From NCBI GenBank assembly GCA_030584025.1, contig CP129487.1, forward strand, positions 1,116,001 to 1,180,000: a stretch of 64,000 bases of DNA, in the 5' to 3' direction. The notes beneath the pieces are model-generated. The model was not told where the DNA came from. It did not search any database and saw only the letters and a program-made list of their open reading frames with translations. Source of the DNA: Cyclobacteriaceae bacterium (lineage in GTDB: Bacteria; Bacteroidota; Bacteroidia; Cytophagales; Cyclobacteriaceae). This document shows positions 7,977-16,142 of this stretch, piece after piece; position 1 is the stretch's first letter; each line of letters begins with the position of its first letter. Both the position numbers and the translations under genes were made by a program.

Positions 7977-9131
7977 ATGAAAAAACTTCTGATTGGCCTA
8001 TTAAGTCTGGTGATTATTGCCGCTGTTATCTTTTTCGGTTTTGTCGCGGACTATTTCGATAAAAAAATGAACTCGGTAGTGGCAAAGGTCAGCTTGACTC
8101 CGGTTCCTTCCTATGAGGCGGTTCCTTTTGTAGCCGACTTGCATTGCGACATGTTGTTGTGGAATAGAAATTTCTTCGGCCTTCATAAGCATGGGCATGT
8201 TGATTTGCCGCGTATGCAACAGGCCAATATGGCGCTACAGGTGTTCACCATTGTAAGCAAAACCCCTAAGGGAATGAACATCAATCGCAACGATGATAAA
8301 ACTGATCAGATTGCCTTGCTTTCCTTTGCGCAGATGCGTCCGCCATCAACCTGGTTCAGTTTAAAATCGCGTGCGCTGCATCAATGCAATCAGCTATATG
8401 AATTTGCGGAAGAATCGGATGGAGCCTTTCGGGTTGTGACCAATAGAACTGAATTGAGTGAGTTTATTGAGGCAAGAAAATCGAACCCAAAACTCACAGC
8501 TGGTATGCTGGGTTTGGAAGGCGCCCACTGCCTGGAAGGCGAAGTTGAAAACCTACGCGTATTCTACGATGCAGGGGTTCGCTATATCGGCCTCACACAT
8601 TTTTTTGATAATGAATGGGGTGGTTCTGCACATGGGGTTACAAAAGAAGGTCTTACGGAAGATGGAAAGAAACTTGTTAAAGCGATGGACGAGATGAATA
8701 TGATCATTGACCTGGCGCATGCTTCTACGCGTGTGATTGATGATGTCTTTTCCATTACCACAAAACCGGTGATTGTTTCGCACACGGGCGTAAAAGGGGC
8801 TTGCGACAATCAGCGAAATCTTTCCGATAAGCACTTGACAGAAATCGGGAAACGAAACGGATTGGTGGGCATCGGACTTTGGGAGACAGCCGTATGCGGA
8901 ACAGATGCGGAAGCCACAGCCCGAAGCATAAAATATGTGGCCGATAAAATTGGTGTAGATAAGGTGGCATTGGGTTCCGATTTCGATGGCGCCATTAAGG
9001 CCCATTTTGATGTTACCGGTTTACCGTTGCTGGTTACTGCGTTGCAAAAGCAGGGGTTCAATCAAACTGAGATCAATCAGATAATGGGTGGAAACATTCG
9101 CGATTTTATGCTTCGGAATTTGCCGGAATAG
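7977..9131 (+). CDS. M19 family membrane dipeptidase (renal dipeptidase-like)
   Basis: 384 residues from the ATG at 7977. An N-terminal hydrophobic helix (residues 3-22) acts as a signal anchor, so the enzyme is periplasmic and membrane tethered. Binuclear zinc ligands of peptidase family M19 are visible: the HxD pair in VADLHCDM (H56, D58), the bridging Glu in GLEGAHCLEG, a His in IDLAHAST, a His in VSHTGVKG, and the Asp in ALGSDFDGA. The family hydrolyses dipeptides, including some with D-residues. An in-frame TTG at 7932 would add a non-signal-like N terminus and overlaps a likely promoter, so it was not used. It is transcribed divergently from gap. Confidence 0.92.
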   Translation: MKKLLIGLLSLVIIAAVIFFGFVADYFDKKMNSVVAKVSLTPVPSYEAVPFVADLHCDMLLWNRNFFGLHKHGHVDLPRMQQANMALQVFTIVSKTPKGMNINRNDDKTDQIALLSFAQMRPPSTWFSLKSRALHQCNQLYEFAEESDGAFRVVTNRTELSEFIEARKSNPKLTAGMLGLEGAHCLEGEVENLRVFYDAGVRYIGLTHFFDNEWGGSAHGVTKEGLTEDGKKLVKAMDEMNMIIDLAHASTRVIDDVFSITTKPVIVSHTGVKGACDNQRNLSDKHLTEIGKRNGLVGIGLWETAVCGTDAEATARSIKYVADKIGVDKVALGSDFDGAIKAHFDVTGLPLLVTALQKQGFNQTEINQIMGGNIRDFMLRNLPE

Positions 9132-9162
9132 AGCCGAAAAAACGGAATTTTTTTAATCCGGA

Positions 9163-9193
9163 TTTGTAAATAAAAACCACAGGGCTATCTTTG
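9163..9193 (+). promoter_or_regulatory. Consensus Bacteroidota promoter of tRNA-Glu
   Basis: TTTG at 9163-9166, a spacer of exactly 19 nt, and TATCTTTG at 9186-9193: a perfect match to the TTTG-N19-TAnnTTTG promoter of this phylum. The tRNA starts 19 nt later. Confidence 0.85.
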
Positions 9194-9211
9194 CGACACT
9201 TTTTTGAAGAC

Positions 9212-9283
9212 GGTCCGTTCGTCTAGGGGTTAGGACACCAGATTTTCATTCTGGTAACACGGGTTCGATTCCCGTACGGACTA
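9212..9283 (+). tRNA. tRNA-Glu (anticodon TTC)
   Basis: A full cloverleaf of 72 nt including the discriminator base; CCA is not encoded. The acceptor stem is GGTCCGT with ACGGACT (one G-T wobble at the end), the D-arm contains the GGGGTTAGG-type loop, the anticodon stem is CCAGA/TCTGG with loop TTTTCAT giving TTC, and the T arm is ACGGG-TTCGATT-CCCGT. It sits between a consensus promoter and an intrinsic terminator. Its 3' end is the left boundary of the putative genomic island. Confidence 0.97.
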
Positions 9284-9284
9284 C
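9272..9284 (+). other. Putative left attachment core (attL) in the tRNA-Glu 3' end
   Basis: The 13-mer CCGTACGGACTAC covers the end of the T stem, the acceptor 3' strand and the discriminator. It recurs with one change as CCGTACGGGCTAC at 34096-34108, 24.8 kb away. A tyrosine recombinase gene follows at once. Direct repeats of a tRNA 3' end flanking an integrase-bearing segment are the classic footprint of site-specific integration. Confidence 0.55.
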
Positions 9285-9306
9285 AACCTACGTTATATTT
9301 GAAATC

Positions 9307-9344
9307 AAAACCGCTCAGACGATATGTTTGAGCGGTTTTTTGTT
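9307..9344 (+). terminator. Intrinsic terminator after tRNA-Glu
   Basis: A perfect 11-bp stem AAAACCGCTCA (9307-9317) with its complement (9329-9339), an 11-nt loop, then a T-rich tract. It lies 23 nt after the tRNA. Confidence 0.85.
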
Positions 9345-9391
9345 TTTAGTGCAATCATAAAATCACAAACATTCACAGGAAAAATGCAGGC

Positions 9392-9527
9392 AATTCGGTT
9401 AGCATCTTTTTGTTAGCCAAGTGCAAACCGAATTACGTATAATGAATTGATAATCAATTTGTTACAAACGTCAAAACACAGCAAAACTGATCAAAAAAAA
9501 TGGGTTTTGAATTCTAATTCGGTTTGC
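9392..9527. repeat. Three arm-type repeats upstream of the recombinase gene
   Basis: AATTCGGTTAGC at 9392-9403 and AATTCGGTTTGC at 9516-9527 are direct copies, and the inverse complement GCAAACCGAATT is at 9423-9434. The last two form a 13-bp perfect inverted repeat with one more base each. A weaker copy, ATTTCGGTTTGT, lies at 34024-34035 near the right boundary. Clustered copies beside an attachment site resemble arm-type binding sites of tyrosine recombinases. Confidence 0.45.
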
Positions 9528-9530
9528 ATC

Positions 9531-10508
9531 ATGAAACACAAACAAACATTCTCAATTTTAATCTGGGTGTATCGCAGAAAAACCACAGATAAAATCGGTA
9601 CACTCTATGCACGTGTCACTGTCAGTGGCATTCGCGCAGAAATCTCGCTGAGCAGAAGGATCAACGTTTCCTCCTGGGATGATAAAAATTCGATCGTAAA
9701 ACCGGACTGTAACGAAGCCACCGAGATCAATGAGTTCCTGGATATCGAACGCGGGGAGCTTCGGCAATGCTTTTATCAACTGCGAAGTGATAATAAGCCC
9801 ATAACTGCGGAGGCTATAAAATTGAAATACCTGGGACTGGAAGAAAGTGGAGGTAAATCCCTGTTGGAGGCATTTCAATATCACAATGATCAAATGAAAG
9901 GGTTAGTTGGAAAGAACTACTCCCTTACCACCTACAAAAAGTGTATGGTCACCATCGGAAAGCTTAAACGGTTCTTGACGCATACCTATAACAGGACGGA
10001 CATATTGCTATCCGATTTGAAATATAAGTTTATTACTGATTTCGAATACTACCTAAGAACGGAGCATAACCTGTCTAACAACTCCACCATGGGTTATATT
10101 AAAATTTTAAAAAAGATTGTGAAGATTTCAGTTAATAATGAGTGGATACCAAAGAACCCGTTTGCATCTTTTGTATGCAAGATCGAGGCAAGGGAAAGGC
10201 AAGTATTAAATGATTCTGATCTTGAAAAATTAAAATCCAAAAAATTTCATTCGGCCAGACTGGAACAGGTCAGGGATATTTTTCTTTTCAGCTGTTTTAC
10301 CGGCTATGCATATGCGGATGTACAGGCTTTAACACATAAGCATATAGGTATCGGTATGGATGGAGAGAAATGGATATTTACAAGCCGAATGAAGACGGAT
10401 AATCGCTCTAATTTTAGGGATGCTGGTTACCTTCCCACTGCAAGGGTATGGTCTCTACTCAATTATTGTTTCAACGCTACATACAATAGTTGTTATTATT
10501 TTTTGTAG
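9531..10508 (+). pseudogene. Tyrosine recombinase (site-specific integrase), 3'-truncated
   Basis: From the ATG at 9531 the frame encodes the N-terminal arm-binding domain typical of Bacteroidota integrases (TFSILIWVYRRKTTDKIGTL, then ISLSRRINVSSWDD). A SAM-like core-binding domain follows (LLEAFQYHNDQMKGLVGKNY to NPFASFVCK), then the first part of the catalytic domain (RDIFLFSCFTGYAYADVQAL, WIFTSRMKTDNRSN). Homology then stops near base 10410. The remaining roughly 100 residues, with the HxxR box and the nucleophilic tyrosine, are absent. The frame instead runs about 30 residues through unrelated DNA, antiphase to a membrane protein gene. The product cannot be an active recombinase. The gene lies next to tRNA-Glu and points away from it, as integrases of tRNA-targeting elements usually do. 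Confidence 0.85.
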
Positions 10509-11370
10509 ATATTTTTTTCGCGATACCCATTCATTCAGGCGATCCATAGAAATCCAGATGGCCAGAGCATCCTTGCTTTTTTTTATTATATCCGCCATTG
10601 GGCCGTTTATTGTTGGAATACTGGCGGCGAATGGGCTGAAGCAATCCAATTGGTACCAATTAGCAGTATACTATTATCTGCATTTTCAATATAATGGAGT
10701 CTTTACATTTGGTGTATTGGCGCTCTTTTTTCATTTGCTCAAAACAAAAGCAATACCGTTTCAGTTGAATCAAGCCAGAAAATTTGGAAGTCTATTGTTC
10801 ATTTCTTGTTTCCCGGCCTATGCCTTATCAACTCTATGGACAAATCCTCCCCTAATTATTAATGGAATTGGATTTGTTGCAGCGGTTGGCCAGATTGCTG
10901 CGTTTTACTATTTTCTAAAGTCGATTGATATTAAAAGAAAAGTAGATAACTTATCGTTTTCTAAATCCTCCGGAATTTTATTAGGATCAGCATTTATCTC
11001 ATTTGGTATTAAGTTAGTGTTGCAATTAATTTCTGCATTTCCTTATGTTGCTGCATTATCCTATGAAATCCGGTTTTATGTTATAGCCTATCTCCACTTA
11101 GTATTGATTGGAATAATTTCTTTTTTCCTCATAGCATGGTATAATGAGTGCAAGATCCTTAAGGTGCGAAAAAGTTATGCCTATATCCTGGTTATTGGTT
11201 TTATAACATCTGAGTTAGTAATGATTAGTGTGAGTTTAATTCGGGAAGATATAAATATTTTTAAGTGGTTGGCAATTATATCGCTTTTTCTGGTTGTTGG
11301 AATAGGAGGTATTATTTTTGAGTCATTGCTTCAATACATTATCCATACATTTATTAAAAGATTGGGTTAA
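10408..11370 (+). pseudogene. Multi-pass membrane protein, probably 5'-truncated
   Basis: The frame is open from 10393 with the first ATG at 10420. The product has about eight or nine hydrophobic helices and no soluble domain. The recognisable part begins abruptly inside a membrane region at GYGLYSIIVSTLHTIVVI and contains a polar membrane motif YYLHFQYNGVFTFGVLALFF. It overlaps the broken recombinase by about 90 nt in another frame, so a deletion appears to have joined the two genes and removed the first part of this one. I do not recognise the family. A shortened protein could still be made from the ATG at 10420, so coding cannot be excluded. Base composition is AT-rich, unlike the genes left of the tRNA. 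Confidence 0.5.
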
Positions 11371-11372
11371 GT

Positions 11373-11519
11373 ATCCATTTCGATAAAAAAACGGAGCAAC
11401 TTTTTATTAGCATCCGCACGGTTGAAACACACAAGACCAACATCCTGGAAAAACTAGGCTTGAGGAATACGGCCGAACTTGTTAAATATGCGATTAAAAA
11501 TGGTTTGGTTTCGATTTAA
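11373..11519 (+). pseudogene. C-terminal remnant of a LuxR-family DNA-binding regulator
   Basis: A frame ending at TAA 11517-11519 reads FDKKTEQLFISIRTVETHKT, then NILEKLGLRNTAELVKYAIK and NGLVSI. This is the recognition and scaffold helices of a LuxR/NarL helix-turn-helix with its normal C terminus. No start codon, receiver domain or first helix precedes it; the upstream sequence is the end of the membrane protein gene. It is the third broken gene in a row here. Confidence 0.8.
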
Positions 11520-11644
11520 TCCTATTTTGATTCTGTGATTTTACTGAAATAGGAAAAGTTATCTTAGTTAATAGATGAACAAAAAATTTTCGGGCAGCAG
11601 GTCAATTTCACCGGAATCTCCATAAAGCCAAGTGTTGGTCTTGT

Positions 11645-13168
11645 TTATGTGTCAAATTCTCGTGTTGAAAGTATTGTGGTCAATGGTACCCTCCTGATCT
11701 TACTCTCAATCCAGGCAGAAAAATCAAATAGCTTAAGGGTCTGCAGTTCATAAACATCGTGATGGATGATAGTAAACTCTTCCTTTATTTTTGCCCATAG
11801 CAGATTTCTTTTCATTGTTGAAATCGGAAGACTTTGTTTGTTTACAAAATTCAAAATTCGTTTTTCAATTTTATAACCCTTTCCATCATTTTTCATATCA
11901 CGTTTGATTGAGCGGGTTTCATGTTGTATAAGATCGAAATCTTTTAGTTCGTAAAGTACCATTAGATTAACTAACCTTATGGTTCTGTAAAGTGGTAAGT
12001 ACGCGTAGCTTTTACTTGTGAAAATTATTCTATTTAGAAGTTTTTGTGCTTTTCTAAAGTCTCGATGACCGAAATTTATTAAGGCCAGGTATAAACTTAA
12101 TTCGGCGTTACGTGCAAGACTTAGAAGTTGTGTTTTCATTAAGAGATTTTCGTTATACTTTTTCATAAGTTCTTGACAAGCATGGAAATCACCTTTGTCC
12201 AACATTGGAAAGAGTTCATATAAAAAAATGAGACAGGTAACATCGATATTAAAACTCTGCGATGGGGAATTAATTTTCATTAATTGGTCTATAAATTTAT
12301 TCATTCCATCATACATCCTTAAACTTCTTAGGCTATCAAGAATGCCTTCAAGGGTTAAAACATAAAATATTGGAGGATCGGCCCATAATTTTTTGTTCGA
12401 CTCCAATAGACTGATTAGTTCGTAGAATGAGTGGAGTGCAGACTTATAGTCACCAACACTTATAAGGTAGTTAGCCTGAAATAGTTGATGTAGTTTATCA
12501 ATCTCAAAATTGTCAAAATTTGATGAGGCCACTATACTCATTTCACTTACTACCAGATCATTCAATTCGTTCTTTTGTTGTTCAGATCTTACATTTCCTT
12601 TATAGATCATGCGGTGCCTTAGTAGTTCATAAAGCGCAGATTGTTGTTGAATTTTCTGGGTAATGCGTAATGCTTCATTTACTTTAAAATGTTTGTGCAG
12701 TAGTTCTTTTTCATTCAGTTCAGGAAAATTAAGCGTAAGCAGATACTCAAGCTCAAGCCGTGAAGCCAATAGCAAAGCATAAAAATTTTCCTGTTCATTC
12801 GCCGCACTTTTCACCTTGTGTAACAGATCAAAGCACTCATTGTACATTGATTTTTCAAATAGGATTCTTGCTTTTAAAATTTTATCAAAAAGTGAGTAAT
12901 GACTGTCTTGATCCTTCCTAAGTTCAAGCATTGCATTTAAAAGAACCTTATAAAGATGGTTTACAGAAGTCTCAAATGATGAGCCTTTAATTGATTTAAC
13001 ATATTTTTTGCGCAATGTGTCTGCAACTATTTTTTTATCCTTAATGATCAGGTTATACAACTTAACATAGTTTGATGTTCCGGAATTTTGGGAAGTTAAT
13101 TTGAAGGCTTTTTTTTCAGCCTTACTCAATGAATTAACAAGAAATAGTAATGCTTCGGTCTTATTCAT
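11645..13168 (-). CDS. Large helical-repeat (TPR-like) cytoplasmic protein, hypothetical
   Basis: 507 residues from the ATG at 13168. It starts with MNKTEALLFLVNSLSKAEKK, the form of a Bacteroidota family that begins with a short 'SLSKAEKRxFKL'-type motif followed by a long array of antiparallel helices. The rest is helical and TPR-like, with segments such as YKSALHSFYELISLLESNKK and FRKAQKLLNRIIFTSKSYAY. No signal peptide, membrane span or catalytic motif is seen. The function of the family is unknown to me; a scaffold or regulator role is only a guess. It is transcribed away from the citrate lyase operon, 245 nt between start codons. An in-frame TTG at 13204 gives a less likely longer start. 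Confidence 0.7.
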   Translation of the reverse strand: MNKTEALLFLVNSLSKAEKKAFKLTSQNSGTSNYVKLYNLIIKDKKIVADTLRKKYVKSIKGSSFETSVNHLYKVLLNAMLELRKDQDSHYSLFDKILKARILFEKSMYNECFDLLHKVKSAANEQENFYALLLASRLELEYLLTLNFPELNEKELLHKHFKVNEALRITQKIQQQSALYELLRHRMIYKGNVRSEQQKNELNDLVVSEMSIVASSNFDNFEIDKLHQLFQANYLISVGDYKSALHSFYELISLLESNKKLWADPPIFYVLTLEGILDSLRSLRMYDGMNKFIDQLMKINSPSQSFNIDVTCLIFLYELFPMLDKGDFHACQELMKKYNENLLMKTQLLSLARNAELSLYLALINFGHRDFRKAQKLLNRIIFTSKSYAYLPLYRTIRLVNLMVLYELKDFDLIQHETRSIKRDMKNDGKGYKIEKRILNFVNKQSLPISTMKRNLLWAKIKEEFTIIHHDVYELQTLKLFDFSAWIESKIRRVPLTTILSTREFDT

Positions 13169-13327
13169 ATTGGATACTACTCTTACCAATGAAGTTGATG
13201 GCAAGCTAATAATAATTTGACAATATTTATTTGTTCACTTTATGGACTTTTAAATAGTTAATAATCAATCTTTTATGAGTTTGTATACTGGTTATAGAAA
13301 AACAATATTGGATGTTATTTGATCTTT

Positions 13328-13353
13328 TTCAATCGATTGAATTATTAGGTTTG
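13328..13353 (+). promoter_or_regulatory. Palindromic operator and -7 element of the citrate lyase operon
   Basis: TTCAATCGATTGAA at 13328-13341 is a perfect 14-bp palindrome with a central CG, the form used by LacI-family regulators. Six nt after the core CAATCGATTG comes TAGGTTTG (13346-13353), matching TAnnTTTG. The operator thus lies in the spacer region just upstream of the -7 box, where a bound protein would block the polymerase. The same arrangement occurs at 17961-17984. No convincing -33 element is seen at the right distance. Confidence 0.6.
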
Positions 13354-13413
13354 AAGTACATCTTAAATATTCTTAAGAGAGAAGAAACCACATTAGATAA
13401 CAAAACAATACCT

Positions 13414-14898
13414 ATGGGGGTAAAAAAATGCTGGGGGCTTTGGATTGGGATCGTAAGCTTTTTAATCATTTTATTTCTTCCTGTACCGGAGGGTATGTCA
13501 GCAGATGCAAAAGCCACTGCCGCCGTAGTTGTTTTGATGAGTATTTGGTGGGTATCTGAAGCTATCCCTGTTTATGTGACAGCTTTTTTACCACTTGTTT
13601 TATATCCTGCTTTGAAAATAATGGAACCTGCACAAACAGCTGCCAATTATGGGCACAATTATGCGCTAATGTTTCTGGCTGTTTTCTTTCTCGCAAAAGC
13701 AATTGAAACACAAAAACTTCATAAACGAATTGCATTGTCCATCATTAATTTGTTCGGCACTAGCCGAAAAAAAATAATCTTTAGTATGATGGTAGCAACG
13801 TCCCTGGTATCAATGTGGATTGCAAATGTAACCACAGCGTTAATGATGTTGCCAATTGCATTGGCAATTGTAGCGAAAGATGAAGAAATTGAAGGAAAAG
13901 GGAATTCGTTTGCTACTGCATTAATGTTATCGATTGCATACTCCGCATCCATTGGCGGGCTTGCTACTTTAATTGGATCACCAACCAATATGATCTTTGT
14001 CGGTATTTTTGAAAAATTATTCCCAGCTGCACCACCCCTTTCATTCTTTACATGGTTAAAGATCGGTATACCAATATTGCTTGTTTTTATTCCTGCATTC
14101 TGGTTTTTTATTACGTGGTTTTATAAAATCAGTGGCCGTTTAAGTGATAACTTAACAATAATAGAAAATGAACTCAAAGCATTGGGCACCATGAAAACGG
14201 GTGAGAAACGTGTTTTGGCCTTGGGAATTTTAACGGTGGTTTGCTGGGTGTTTAAAGCTGATCTCGTGTTTGGTGAGTTTGTTGTTCCTGGGTGGACTAA
14301 TTTATTTGATCTGGACGGATACATGCATGACAGCACAATTGCAATGGCCTCCGCTTTAATTTTATTCGCACTGCCTGCTGGCGATGGAAAGCGCTTAATT
14401 ACCTGGAAGGAAGCGAGTCAAGTTCCGTGGGGGGTAGTAATGATTGTTGGAGGAGGGTACGCTGTTGCAGAAGGATTTGTTGAGACTGGTTTAGCGGACT
14501 GGCTTGGCCTGCAACTCAATTTTATAGGAAATTTTCCATTTATAATTATACTAATAAGTGTTGTCGGTTTTGTCCTGTTTTTTACAGAATTTAACTCCAA
14601 TACTGCCAGTGCAAACATACTTTTGCCAGTCTTAGCAAGTACCGCAATCGCAGCCAGTGTTAATCCACTCTTAATTATGATACCTGCAACAATTGCCTGT
14701 TCATGTGCATTTATGATGCCTGCTGCTACAGGTCCAAATACAGTAGTGTTGGCAAGTGAACGTGTGTCTGTTGCGGAAATGGTTAAATGTGGGTTTTGGC
14801 TGAATATTATCGCGGTAGCTTTACTTACAATACTACTTTATTTTGTAATAATCCCATGGTTGAATTTAGAGATGGATTTACCGGCTTGGGCTCTTTAA
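13414..14898 (+). CDS. DASS (SLC13) family sodium-coupled anion symporter
   Basis: 494 residues from the ATG at 13414, with 11 or more membrane helices. The divalent anion/Na+ symporter family imports di- or tricarboxylates or sulfate. The two family Asn-Thr loops are visible: IGSPTNMIFVG (first hairpin) and FTEFNSNTASANILLPVLAS (second), as is the WWVSEAIPVYVTAFLPLVLY region. The frame extends upstream to an ATG at 13312, but that region contains the operator/promoter pair at 13328-13353 and encodes no conserved sequence. The next genes are citrate lyase subunits, so citrate or a related tricarboxylate is the likely substrate (inference from context). Confidence 0.88.
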   Translation: MGVKKCWGLWIGIVSFLIILFLPVPEGMSADAKATAAVVVLMSIWWVSEAIPVYVTAFLPLVLYPALKIMEPAQTAANYGHNYALMFLAVFFLAKAIETQKLHKRIALSIINLFGTSRKKIIFSMMVATSLVSMWIANVTTALMMLPIALAIVAKDEEIEGKGNSFATALMLSIAYSASIGGLATLIGSPTNMIFVGIFEKLFPAAPPLSFFTWLKIGIPILLVFIPAFWFFITWFYKISGRLSDNLTIIENELKALGTMKTGEKRVLALGILTVVCWVFKADLVFGEFVVPGWTNLFDLDGYMHDSTIAMASALILFALPAGDGKRLITWKEASQVPWGVVMIVGGGYAVAEGFVETGLADWLGLQLNFIGNFPFIIILISVVGFVLFFTEFNSNTASANILLPVLASTAIAASVNPLLIMIPATIACSCAFMMPAATGPNTVVLASERVSVAEMVKCGFWLNIIAVALLTILLYFVIIPWLNLEMDLPAWAL

Positions 14899-14922
14899 CG
14901 CAGTTTGTGATCAATAATATTT

Positions 14923-16131
14923 ATGGATAAAAGAATTGTTTACGCTGGAAATAATGGGGAGAAAGATAGGTCTGATTGCCGCGTTGCATTAGAAATAACA
15001 GCCTCAGGTGGAATTCAAATTGAATTAGTAAGCAAAGTAAAATCATTGTATGGTGATACTATTATTCGTATTTCGAAGGAAGTGTTAAAGTTTTTTTTAA
15101 TTGAGCATGCCAAATTGATTATAGAGGATAAAGGAGCTTTAGACTTTGTTATCTGTGCGCGATTAGAAGCTGCGATCAAGCAAGTAGTTAAGACAGATAA
15201 AGAGTTTCTGCCGACGATGTTGAACGAAAATCTTTATACGACTGCTTTTGACAGACCCCGCTTTTCGCGGCTTTATCTTCCTGGAAATACTCCAAGTTTA
15301 ATGATCAATTCAGGCATTCATAAATCCAATGGAATTATTTTGGATTTAGAAGATGCAGTAGCGGAGGAGAAAAAGAATGAGGCAAGATGTTTAGTGCGTA
15401 ATGCCTTACGTAGCTTGGATTTTTTAGGATCCGAGCGTATGGTGAGGATCAATCAGTTGCCAATGGGTTTAGAGGATCTCTATTTTATTGTTCCGCACAA
15501 TGTGAATCTGATCCTGGTGCCCAAGTGTGAACACGCTTCACAGATTCATCAAGTAAATGAAAGCATTGAAAAAATGAAAAGGGCACAACCTGATGATAGA
15601 ATTTGGTTAATGCCAATTATCGAAAGCGCATTGGGGGTCATGAATGCATTTGAGATTGCAAAGTCAGCAACGAATGTAGTAGCCATAGCAATTGGTCTGG
15701 AAGATTACACAGCAGATATTGGTGTGCACCGGACTGCCGAAGGAAAGGAATCACTATTTGCCAGAATGCAACTTGTAAATGTGTGTAAAGCAGCAGGAAT
15801 TCAAGCAATAGACTCTGTCTTCTCTGATGTTGGTGATTTGGAGGGATTAAAAAGAAATGTTGAGGCCTCAAAAGCACTAGGCTTTGATGGTATGGGATGT
15901 ATTCACCCACGTCAAGTAAAAATTATAAATGACAATTTTCTTCCTAGTCACGAAGAAATAGAAAAGGCAAAAATCATCGTTACTGCATTTATGGAGGCAA
16001 AAAGAAATGGATTAGGTGTCGTGTCAATCGGCACTAAAATGGTTGATGCCCCAGTCGTTAAAAGGGCGCAACGCGTTATTGATTTAGCAGTTTCGAATGG
16101 AGTTTTAGATGCAAAGTGGAGCAATAATTGA
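14923..16131 (+). CDS. Citrate lyase acyl carrier and beta subunit fused (CitD-CitE)
   Basis: 402 residues with two domains that are normally separate proteins. Residues 1 to about 97 match the citrate lyase acyl carrier protein (gamma): an AG..SD segment with Ser17 as the candidate attachment site for the phosphoribosyl-dephospho-CoA group, then DKGALDFVICARLEAAI. Residues about 110-400 are the CitE lyase: RSRLYLPG-type start, ILDLEDAVAEEKKNEA, MVRINQLPM, LVPKCE, PIIESALGVMNAF, GLEDYTADIG and FDGMGCIHPRQV, all with the expected acidic metal ligands. CitE cleaves citryl-ACP to oxaloacetate and acetyl-ACP. The stop codon is 11 nt before the CitF start. Accessory citC, citX and citG are absent from this window. 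Confidence 0.85.
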   Translation: MDKRIVYAGNNGEKDRSDCRVALEITASGGIQIELVSKVKSLYGDTIIRISKEVLKFFLIEHAKLIIEDKGALDFVICARLEAAIKQVVKTDKEFLPTMLNENLYTTAFDRPRFSRLYLPGNTPSLMINSGIHKSNGIILDLEDAVAEEKKNEARCLVRNALRSLDFLGSERMVRINQLPMGLEDLYFIVPHNVNLILVPKCEHASQIHQVNESIEKMKRAQPDDRIWLMPIIESALGVMNAFEIAKSATNVVAIAIGLEDYTADIGVHRTAEGKESLFARMQLVNVCKAAGIQAIDSVFSDVGDLEGLKRNVEASKALGFDGMGCIHPRQVKIINDNFLPSHEEIEKAKIIVTAFMEAKRNGLGVVSIGTKMVDAPVVKRAQRVIDLAVSNGVLDAKWSNN

Positions 16132-16142
16132 GAAGTATTAAG

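Noticed and set aside
13312..13413. N-terminal extension of the anion symporter from the ATG at 13312
   Set aside because: It would span the operator and -7 element, and the extra 34 residues show no family similarity; the product from 13414 already has normal length.
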